DNA of 13,194 nucleotides from an uncultured Bacilli bacterium (GTDB taxonomy: Bacteria; Bacillota_I; Bacilli_A; RF39; UBA660), in NCBI GenBank assembly GCA_934098345.1, contig CAKONX010000033.1, positions 1 to 13,194 on the forward strand, written 5' to 3'. The position numbers and the translations under genes are program-made. Shown in pieces: positions 1 through 5,422 of the stretch. How positions within the stretch are numbered: the first letter of the stretch is position 1; each line of letters starts with the position of its first letter. A model generated the notes under the pieces. The model made no database searches. It was not told where the DNA came from and saw only the letters and a list, made by a program, of their open reading frames with translations.

Positions 1-482
1 TCTTGTTTATCAAGTCCATATGCTAATGCAGCTGCAGTTGGTTCATTAACAATTCTTTCAACTTCAAGTCCAGCAACTTTACCAGCATTTTTAGTAGCTT
101 GTCTTTCAGCATCATTAAAATATGCTGGAACAGTTATAACTGCTTTTGTAACTGGTTCTCCTAAATAGCTTTCCGCATCTTTTTTAATCTTAGCTAAAAT
201 CTTAGCACTTATTTCTACTGGACTATATTCTTTTCCATTAGCTTTTACTTTTTTATTTGTTCCCATAAGTCTTTTTATAGAAGCAATTGTATTATCAGCA
301 TTTGTAACAGCTTGTCTTTTTGCTTGAATACCTACAAGTTCATCACCTTTTTTAGTGAACGCTACTACTGATGGAGTAGTTCTATCTCCTTCAGCATTTG
401 CAATAACTGTTGGAGTTCCTCCTTCAAGTACTGCACAACAACTGTTTGTTGTTCCTAAGTCAATTCCTATTATTTTTCCCAT
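1..482 (-). CDS. dnaK: DnaK (Hsp70 chaperone), N-terminal fragment cut by window edge
   Basis: ATP-dependent cytosolic chaperone that binds exposed hydrophobic peptides and works with DnaJ and GrpE. Only the first 160 codons, part of the nucleotide-binding domain, are present; the gene continues past the left edge. Visible Hsp70 signatures are the N-terminal phosphate-binding motif IIGIDLGTTNS at residues 4-14, the segment AVITVPAYFNDAERQAT, and NEPTAAALAYGLDK near the cut. The ATG at 482 follows an AGGAAAGGTGAT Shine-Dalgarno region and lies 15 nt after the grpE stop, so it is the third gene of the hrcA-grpE-dnaK operon. Expression should follow the CIRCE-controlled promoter upstream of hrcA. 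A Cys-Cys pair directly follows the GTTNS motif. Identity is near certain; completeness and the presence of dnaJ cannot be judged. Confidence 0.97.
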   Translation of the reverse strand, partial: MGKIIGIDLGTTNSCCAVLEGGTPTVIANAEGDRTTPSVVAFTKKGDELVGIQAKRQAVTNADNTIASIKRLMGTNKKVKANGKEYSPVEISAKILAKIKKDAESYLGEPVTKAVITVPAYFNDAERQATKNAGKVAGLEVERIVNEPTAAALAYGLDKQ

Positions 483-497
483 AATTTATCACCTTTC

Positions 498-1016
498 CTA
501 TTCAGATACTTTAACCATGGCTGGTCTAAGTACTTTATCTTTATATTTATATCCTTTTTGTAATACTTCTATTACTATTCCAGATTCTACATCTTCACTT
601 TTTTCTGTTAATACAGCTTGATGTACTTCTGGATCAAAAGTTTCATTTAAAGAAACTATTTCTTTAACTTCATTTGTTTCTAATATATTTAAAATATTAG
701 TATATATCATAGCAAACCCTATTAAAAACTCTTGATTTTCTTCATTTTCCATACTTAATGCTCTTTCAAAATTATCTACAATTGGAAGTAAGCTTTTAAG
801 TATATCTTCATTCGCGTATTTCATATACATAGCTAATGTATCATCACTTCTTTTTTTGATGTTCATCATTTCTGCCTGTATACGCATACGCTTATTTTTT
901 TCTTCAGCAACTTCTTGCTTTAGTTTTTCTATTTCTTCTATTTTTTTATCTTTTTTTGGAGTATGTTCTTTTTTTACTTCCGTTTTTGTATTCTTAGTCT
1001 TATTTTCTTCTTTCAT
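498..1016 (-). CDS. grpE: GrpE, nucleotide exchange factor for DnaK
   Basis: Cytosolic dimeric co-chaperone that releases ADP from DnaK. The 172-residue protein has the family layout: a charged, lysine- and glutamate-rich N-terminal tail (residues 1-25), a long helix that would form the dimer coiled coil (about 25-75, with AEMMNIKKRSDD and ILKSLLPIVDNFERAL), and a C-terminal beta domain containing the GrpE signature around FDPEVHQAV, with GYKYKDKVLRPAMVKVSE at the end. Length is within the usual range of about 170-210. The ATG at 1016 has a GGAGAG ribosome site 6-8 nt upstream, and the gene starts 13 nt after the hrcA stop, so it is the second gene of the CIRCE-regulated operon. The stop codon is TAG. 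Confidence 0.95.
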   Translation of the reverse strand: MKEENKTKNTKTEVKKEHTPKKDKKIEEIEKLKQEVAEEKNKRMRIQAEMMNIKKRSDDTLAMYMKYANEDILKSLLPIVDNFERALSMENEENQEFLIGFAMIYTNILNILETNEVKEIVSLNETFDPEVHQAVLTEKSEDVESGIVIEVLQKGYKYKDKVLRPAMVKVSE

Positions 1017-1029
1017 AAGTCACTCTCCA

Positions 1030-2031
1030 CTATTTTTCAATATAATTTTTTAAGAAATTAAGCAAGGTTACAACTTTATCATATTCCATTCTCTTTGGTC
1101 CGATAATTGCAAGTGTACCTTCATCATTTCCTACCTTGTAATGAGTCTTTATAATAGTAACATCTTTATCAAATTCAGTCTCTTCACCAATATAAACATT
1201 TATACCTTCATCAGTCGTATTAATATTTTTAACAAGTTCTTGATCTTCTAACTTGCTTATCATTTCTTTTAATTTATTAGGCTCTTCATATTCTTTATAA
1301 TCTAATATATTGGTTTTACCACTAAATATGATATCTGAGTTATCCATTGTAAAGTCATGAAATGCATTTTGGAAAAAACTACATACTTCTTCGTAACGTT
1401 TAATAACGTCTTTAATTTTAGGTTTAACTTCTAATTCAAGTCTTTCTGATACTTTGTCAATTGGAGTACCTACTAAAAATTTATTAATTATTTCACTAGT
1501 CTTTATAAGTTCTCGCATATTAATATTATCAGAAATTATAACTTGTTTATTTTCAACTATACCTTTATTAGTTACTAAAAGAGCAACTACTCTCTTTTCA
1601 TCTTCATCTTCATTTATTGGAATAATACTAATTTGTTTTAATGTATTATCATTTTTTGAAGGTCCGATTATAACACTTGTATAATGTGTTATATCACTTA
1701 TAATTTCCATACATTTAGTAACTGCATCTGATACAACTAATTGATTATTAGAAAGTATTGTTTGTAGTTTTAATATATCCTCTCCAGTTATATCTTTAGG
1801 CTTCATTAAATTATTTACATAATATTTGTAACCTGCTTCTGAAGGAATTCTACCACTAGATGTATGTTCTTTTTCCAGGTATCCAAGTTCTTCTAGATCA
1901 GCCATATCATTACGAATAGTTGCACTAGACACTTTAAACTTATCAACTAAGGATTTAGAACCAACTGGTCTAAATGTTTGAATATAAGTTTCTACTATTT
2001 CTTTTAATAGTTCCTCTTGTCTTTCTCCCAA
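1030..2031 (-). CDS. hrcA: HrcA, heat-inducible transcription repressor (CIRCE-binding)
   Basis: DNA-binding repressor of class I heat-shock genes that recognises CIRCE operators. The N-terminal winged helix-turn-helix is clear: ERQEELLKEIVETYIQ, PVGSKSLVDKF and the recognition-region sequence VSSATIRNDMADLEELGYL. The wing-side motif SSGRIPSEAGYKYYV follows, and the rest fits the GAF-like and inserted domains of HrcA. I place the start at the TTG at 2031: it follows AGGA by 10 nt, gives 333 residues and puts the N terminus at the family's usual ERQ position. Starts further upstream would lie inside the CIRCE or promoter; a GTG at 2040 abuts the Shine-Dalgarno sequence. First gene of the hrcA-grpE-dnaK operon, autoregulated by the two CIRCE copies upstream. 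Family identity is very secure, the exact start less so. Confidence 0.95.
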   Translation of the reverse strand: MGERQEELLKEIVETYIQTFRPVGSKSLVDKFKVSSATIRNDMADLEELGYLEKEHTSSGRIPSEAGYKYYVNNLMKPKDITGEDILKLQTILSNNQLVVSDAVTKCMEIISDITHYTSVIIGPSKNDNTLKQISIIPINEDEDEKRVVALLVTNKGIVENKQVIISDNINMRELIKTSEIINKFLVGTPIDKVSERLELEVKPKIKDVIKRYEEVCSFFQNAFHDFTMDNSDIIFSGKTNILDYKEYEEPNKLKEMISKLEDQELVKNINTTDEGINVYIGEETEFDKDVTIIKTHYKVGNDEGTLAIIGPKRMEYDKVVTLLNFLKNYIEK

Positions 2032-2043
2032 AATTATCACTTC

Positions 2044-2070
2044 CTGGCACTCATTTTTCCTAAGTGCTAA
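2044..2070. promoter_or_regulatory. CIRCE operator, downstream copy (9-9-9 spacing)
   Basis: Inverted repeat with half-sites CTGGCACTC and AAGTGCTAA separated by nine bases. The CIRCE consensus is TTAGCACTC-N9-GAGTGCTAA, so the left arm matches 7 of 9 and the right arm 8 of 9. It covers the predicted transcription start of the hrcA operon, just after the -10 box. HrcA bound here would block initiation. Confidence 0.88.
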
Positions 2071-2074
2071 AATA

Positions 2075-2103
2075 AGTATAAAATAAAAATTAGCACTTGT
2101 CAA
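2075..2103 (-). promoter_or_regulatory. Vegetative promoter of hrcA-grpE-dnaK
   Basis: On the minus strand TTGACA (2103-2098) and TATACT (2080-2075) are separated by exactly 17 bases, close to the housekeeping sigma consensus. Predicted start of transcription is near 2068, giving a leader of about 37 nt to the TTG start. The promoter lies between two CIRCE copies; the -35 box falls in the spacer of the upstream copy. Confidence 0.85.
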
Positions 2104-2117
2104 TACTAGAGTGCTAA
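2090..2117. promoter_or_regulatory. CIRCE operator, upstream copy (10-base spacer)
   Basis: Half-sites TTAGCACTT (8 of 9 to consensus) and GAGTGCTAA (9 of 9) are separated by ten bases, where CIRCE elements normally have nine. It overlaps the -35 box of the hrcA promoter. On the minus strand the same dyad is followed by TTTTTATTTT, so the transcript could fold into a terminator-like hairpin for the DUF2207 gene that ends at 2142. The halves are unmistakable; whether HrcA accepts the longer spacer is open. Confidence 0.8.
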
Positions 2118-2141
2118 TTTGTCATTTTTTTTATAAATATT

Positions 2142-4013
2142 TTACCAAGAGCCGCCTCCGCCACCACCAGAACCGCCTCCGGATACTCCACTGCTACTTC
2201 CACCAGATGAAGAAGAACCCATGGAAATTGTAGAAGTTTTAATAGTTGATTTAGTAAATGAATTTAAATTATGAACGTTAAAAGGCCCATATGTTTCATA
2301 CCAATAAGGTGGATTTAAATTAACTTTTTTAAATTTATTAATCCATGTATCACTTACATCTAAAACTATTGCAAAAGCTAATAAATCATATAAATAAGTT
2401 GGATTTTCACTTACCATTTGATTAATTTTATCTTCATCAACAGTTTCTAAATATTTTTTAAAACCATTAATTTTACCTAACATTAAATTACCATACTCAG
2501 TTCTCTTAGACATATAACTTAATATTATCCCCATAGCGAATATACATATTATTCCAAATATAAATGCTACTAAGTAACGTATGTCATAAGTAATAATACA
2601 ATCTATTGGTAATGTTGGAGGCATAAAATGATAATTGACAGTAATAATGCTTAACCAAATGACATCCATAATAATATTATGAAACATTACTCCAACTACA
2701 ACAAATGGTAAATAAAATGAAATTTTAATAACAGACATCAAAATATCATTATTTCCAACATAGTCAATTGTTGGAATAAGTACTAAACAAAGTGCTGATA
2801 CAAAAATAAATACAGTTGGAATTATATATTTGCTAATTGAATTTCTTTCAAAAACTTTTGCTTTATTTTTTTTACTATTAACTATTTTCATTATTTGACG
2901 TGTAGTTTTATAAAAATTATTTTTTAATTCTTTACTTGTAACTGAATCTCTTGTCTTTATCTCAAACTTTTTAGTTTCTTTATTCTTCTCTTTATACTCA
3001 AATAAACCATTTAAAAATATTCTTTCAGTTTCATTATTTCCATCATAATCTTTTAACTTAGATATTTCAAACTCTTCAGATTCAGGCTTTTCTTTAGTAA
3101 TTTTAATGTACCCTTTATTAGCAAGATAAAAAAGCAACGATGAAACATCTTTTTCATATATACGTCCATCATATAATTGTTTTAATTCTAAAGGATTAAC
3201 ATCTTCTGGTAATGTTTCTTCAATAGTTTCTATTACTGGATCATCAACACCATATTTTCTCCAAAACAAATAAGTAACAAAAACTCCTATAATAGGTATT
3301 AAAAACATCAAAAAATAAGTATTTGGTAATTCTATTCCTTCATCATCAAAATATCCTTTAGGTAATTCTAATCTAATAGTTATTCCTTCATTTTGATTTA
3401 AAGTTCCATTATAAAAACCACTTATACTATTTCCTTTTACAATATAACTTATATTAGAAGATGCAGTTGATCCAAAATAACCTCTTGCAAAACTTAATTT
3501 AGATTCATCAAAACTTTTCGGCATAGTTATATTAAAAGTAACATTATTTATAAAAGTATCCCATTCAGTACCTATAATATTAAAGTAAAATTCATCATAA
3601 TTATCAGTTTTACTCTTGCTTAAAGTATATTTATATTTTATTACATACTCTTTTTCTCCAGTTATTTTTTCTTTAGAATTTCCTATCACTATAGTTTCAT
3701 ATGTTTTATCTAAACTTAAAGTATATTTGTCATTAACACTTAAATTTATAATTTTAGCATGATTTTTACTAACTTCACCATCTGCATATATCAGTTGATT
3801 TTTAAGTGGTATCTTACGATATATACCATGTTTAGGTTCATAAAAGTATGTGTCTATTTTTTCTGTTATATCCATCGAACTATCTTCATTTACAGATATA
3901 TTAACATTATAATTTTCTATCTTATAATCATATTCTTCACTAGCATATACATTTTTTACTAAAAAAGTAAACATCAATACTAATAAGAAAGTCATTTTTT
4001 TAATGATATTCAT
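2142..4013 (-). CDS. DUF2207 membrane protein with glycine/serine-rich C-terminal tail
   Basis: Predicted membrane protein of unknown biochemical role. The 623 residues show: a signal peptide (1-24, KK then a hydrophobic run, cleavage after VYA); an extracytoplasmic DUF2207 beta-rich domain (about 25-225, with IYRKIPLKNQ); a membrane segment (about 229-250); a cytoplasmic part that may form a small winged helix (ELKQLYDGRIYEKDVSSLL, GYIKI); further membrane segments at about 394-414, 423-462 and 478-498; and a final Gly/Ser tail ending GGGGGGSW, which many DUF2207 proteins share. I start at the ATG at 4013, where AGAGG lies 9 nt upstream; an in-frame TTG at 4022 has no usable ribosome site. 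It follows the 4086-4496 gene by 72 nt but has its own extended -10 promoter within a dyad. Family call is strong, function unknown. Confidence 0.88.
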   Translation of the reverse strand: MNIIKKMTFLLVLMFTFLVKNVYASEEYDYKIENYNVNISVNEDSSMDITEKIDTYFYEPKHGIYRKIPLKNQLIYADGEVSKNHAKIINLSVNDKYTLSLDKTYETIVIGNSKEKITGEKEYVIKYKYTLSKSKTDNYDEFYFNIIGTEWDTFINNVTFNITMPKSFDESKLSFARGYFGSTASSNISYIVKGNSISGFYNGTLNQNEGITIRLELPKGYFDDEGIELPNTYFLMFLIPIIGVFVTYLFWRKYGVDDPVIETIEETLPEDVNPLELKQLYDGRIYEKDVSSLLFYLANKGYIKITKEKPESEEFEISKLKDYDGNNETERIFLNGLFEYKEKNKETKKFEIKTRDSVTSKELKNNFYKTTRQIMKIVNSKKNKAKVFERNSISKYIIPTVFIFVSALCLVLIPTIDYVGNNDILMSVIKISFYLPFVVVGVMFHNIIMDVIWLSIITVNYHFMPPTLPIDCIITYDIRYLVAFIFGIICIFAMGIILSYMSKRTEYGNLMLGKINGFKKYLETVDEDKINQMVSENPTYLYDLLAFAIVLDVSDTWINKFKKVNLNPPYWYETYGPFNVHNLNSFTKSTIKTSTISMGSSSSGGSSSGVSGGGSGGGGGGSW

Positions 4014-4015
4014 AA

Positions 4016-4065
4016 AACTCAACCTCTATCTTTATGTATAAATTATATCATAAAAAGGTTGAGTT
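4016..4065. repeat. 10-bp inverted repeat flanking the DUF2207 promoter and ribosome site
   Basis: AACTCAACCT at 4016-4025 and AGGTTGAGTT at 4056-4065 are perfect reverse complements separated by 30 bases. The first arm covers the AGAGGTTGAG ribosome-binding region of the DUF2207 gene; the second sits just upstream of its -10 box. It could be a split operator or, in read-through RNA from the upstream gene, a hairpin that hides the ribosome site. Confidence 0.7.
4042..4050 (-). promoter_or_regulatory. Extended -10 promoter for the DUF2207 gene
   Basis: The minus strand reads TGATATAAT (4050-4042): a perfect TATAAT preceded by the TGn extension. There is no good -35 box 17 bases upstream (ATAATA), which fits an extended -10 promoter. 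Transcription would start near 4035, leaving a leader of about 20 nt that contains the ribosome site. Confidence 0.55.
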
Positions 4066-4085
4066 ATTATTAAGAACATGTTTGT

Positions 4086-4496
4086 TTACTCATAACTTGT
4101 CTTTATATAACATTTAATAAAATCCGTTTCCAAATTTTCAACTTGTTCAATAACAATGCTTTCTCTTACACTTTCACGACTTTTAATTAAATAATGATTT
4201 AAATTAGTTTTAACAATATAAGAATCCGAATTATTACAGTCTAATGTAACATATAGATCATATTTTTTAGCACTATTATAAAGTAATATATCTATTGTGT
4301 TTACTTTATCTAATAAGGAAGAGTCAATTAATAAATAATTATCTTTAAGAATATTATTAAGATGAATGTTTGGTGAATTCACATCTTTAATAATAATATC
4401 TTCATTCATAATAGCTTTACTTCCTTCAAAAAACATTATTGAAACTACAACTATTAAAATAACTATTAATGTTATAAATATATTTTTTCTATTCAT
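4086..4496 (-). CDS. Small single-pass membrane protein, unknown function
   Basis: Not recognised. The 136-residue product begins MNRKN, followed by one strongly hydrophobic helix (about 6-23) and an outward-facing, polar domain of about 112 residues. The positive N terminus suggests N-in/C-out topology; an uncleaved anchor is more likely than a signal peptide, since no cleavage motif stands out. Two cysteines (87 and 129) lie in the outer domain and could pair. The ATG at 4496 has AGAGG 7 nt upstream; the in-frame GTG at 4502 abuts that site and is less likely. It begins just after the lipoprotein's terminator, with only 16 nt between the T-run and its ATG, so it depends on read-through or on a promoter inside the lipoprotein gene. 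Downstream lies DUF2207, so an envelope role is reasonable but unproven. Confidence 0.7.
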   Translation of the reverse strand: MNRKNIFITLIVILIVVVSIMFFEGSKAIMNEDIIIKDVNSPNIHLNNILKDNYLLIDSSLLDKVNTIDILLYNSAKKYDLYVTLDCNNSDSYIVKTNLNHYLIKSRESVRESIVIEQVENLETDFIKCYIKTSYE

Positions 4497-4512
4497 AAGC
4501 ACACCTCTTACT

Positions 4513-4537
4513 AAAAAGAATACTATTTCTAGTATTC
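4513..4537 (-). terminator. Intrinsic terminator overlapping the lipoprotein stop codon
   Basis: Read on the minus strand: stem GAATACTA, loop GAAA (a stable GNRA tetraloop), stem TAGTATTC, then TTTTT. The eight-pair stem is perfect. The TAG stop of the lipoprotein gene (4531-4529) lies across the stem-loop junction. The next gene's ribosome site begins about 6 nt after the T-run, so this could act as a partial terminator tuning that gene. Confidence 0.82.
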
Positions 4538-5065
4538 ATAAGTTCCATGTAATTTAGTTAATTGTTCATTTGTTAAAGGCTCAATTTCCCATTTATCAGC
4601 AACTTTATTAAGATTTAAATCTAATGTATAATTTACTTTATCTGTTGTATCTAAAAGCTTATTAATCTTATATTTTAAAAATTTAGATAAATCTATATCA
4701 CCTTTGGAATCTAAGAATTCTTGATTATTACTTGTAAAATAGTCTCCTGCTTCTTTATTAGCTTTGTAATAGTCATATACACTTATTTCTACTGTTACAG
4801 TTGCTTTATCACCATCAATTCTTTCTCCTTTAATTTTATAACTCATATTAGAATATTGACGTACATATATTTCTCGATATTCTTTTATTGTTTCATCATC
4901 AAGATTTTCATTACTTAAATAATCATTTAATTCATCAATTACAACTTGATCATTATCCTTATATTTATTCAAGAAATTTTTAACAGCATCAGTTGGTCCT
5001 GAAGAAACTATGGAACATCCTGTAATTATAATTACACTTAAAACTACCATTAGAACTTTTTTCAT
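4529..5065 (-). CDS. Lipoprotein, NTF2-like/DUF4878-type fold suspected
   Basis: Secreted, lipid-anchored protein of 178 residues. MKK is followed by a hydrophobic segment and a lipobox ending ITGC, with the lipidated cysteine at residue 17. The mature part begins near GPTDAVKNFLNKY, an opening resembling DUF4878/NTF2-like lipoproteins of Gram-positives (helical start, then strands such as ATVTVEISVYDYY, and a closing segment KVADKWEIEPL). No catalytic residues are apparent. The ATG at 5065 has AAGGAG 9 nt upstream; an in-frame upstream start at 5116 would add 17 residues ahead of a complete signal peptide and run into the preceding terminator, so it is rejected. It is isolated by terminators on both sides, so it probably has its own promoter in 5066-5121, though I could not fix one. 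Lipoprotein call is firm, fold assignment tentative. Confidence 0.82.
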   Translation of the reverse strand: MKKVLMVVLSVIIITGCSIVSSGPTDAVKNFLNKYKDNDQVVIDELNDYLSNENLDDETIKEYREIYVRQYSNMSYKIKGERIDGDKATVTVEISVYDYYKANKEAGDYFTSNNQEFLDSKGDIDLSKFLKYKINKLLDTTDKVNYTLDLNLNKVADKWEIEPLTNEQLTKLHGTYEY

Positions 5066-5078
5066 ATAATTTATCTCC

Positions 5079-5104
5079 TTATTTGTATTATTTACAAATA
5101 ATAC
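5079..5104. repeat. Two overlapping palindromes in the lipoprotein leader
   Basis: One dyad is TTATTTGTA (5079-5087) with TACAAATAA (5093-5101), five bases apart. The other is GTATTATTT (5085-5093) with AAATAATAC (5096-5104), two bases apart. Both are perfect 9-bp pairs and share bases, so they cannot form together. The first overlaps the AAGGAG site (5080-5075) by two bases. Candidate operator or alternative RNA hairpins; AT-rich, so chance is not excluded. Confidence 0.5.
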
Positions 5105-5114
5105 ATTTTTATAC

Positions 5115-5140
5115 AAAAAAAGAAACTACTCAGTAGTTTC
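5115..5140 (-). terminator. Intrinsic terminator ending the 707-aa/DUF1292-like operon
   Basis: On the minus strand GAAACTACTGAGTAGTTTC is a near-perfect palindrome (9-bp arms around one base, in practice an eight-pair stem with a short loop) followed by seven T. The stem contains the final codons and the TAG stop (5128-5126) of the DUF1292-like gene. A strong, compact terminator separating this unit from the lipoprotein gene. Confidence 0.88.
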
Positions 5141-5422
5141 CTCATTTTCTTCAGTTTCTAAATCAGCATCTAATATTTTATCAGCAACTAAATCAGAAAA
5201 TTCATCAAGTAATTCATCGTATAATTCACGATCATTAACTTCTTTTAAGAATTCATCATCACCATCTTGAATAGCCTCAAAAATTAAGTATTCATCAGTA
5301 GGAGTTTCATCTTCCAAAGTTTTTACTGCATAAATATATCTTGCGCCGTTTTTTTCTAATTCCTCTAATAGTAAATATTCAATACCATTCTCTAGAGTCA
5401 CAATATTGCCAACCATTATCAT
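5126..5422 (-). CDS. Small acidic DUF1292-like protein
   Basis: 98-residue soluble protein, very rich in Asp and Glu, of unknown function. The sequence VTLENGIEYLLLEELEKNGARYIY followed by a loop and DEYLIFEAIQDGDDEFLKEV resembles the DUF1292 pattern (short strands, a Tyr-rich centre, then an E-rich segment), but the match is by eye and the C-terminal acidic tail (about 75-98) is extra. The ATG at 5422 shares its first base with the TAA of the upstream 707-residue gene (TAATG), so translation is probably coupled. A second in-frame ATG lies two codons on; the ribosome site AAAGGA is 11 nt before the first. The partner gene also ends acidic, suggesting the two work together, but that is inference. 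Confidence 0.75.
   Translation of the reverse strand: MIMVGNIVTLENGIEYLLLEELEKNGARYIYAVKTLEDETPTDEYLIFEAIQDGDDEFLKEVNDRELYDELLDEFSDLVADKILDADLETEENEETTE

Noticed and set aside
2037..2054. A five-codon reading frame (ATG AGT GCC AGG AAG TGA, minus strand) with AGGA before it, just upstream of hrcA
   Set aside because: It lies mostly within the downstream CIRCE, whose GAGTGC half-site explains the sequence; a leader peptide needs conservation evidence.
2032..2103. Longer hrcA reading frame starting at the TTG at 2103
   Set aside because: The extra 24 codons run through the -35 box, -10 box and CIRCE elements, and the HrcA family starts near the ERQ motif.
5066..5116. Upstream start for the lipoprotein adding 17 residues
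   Set aside because: It would place residues before a complete MKK signal peptide, lacks a ribosome site and begins in the T-run of the preceding terminator.
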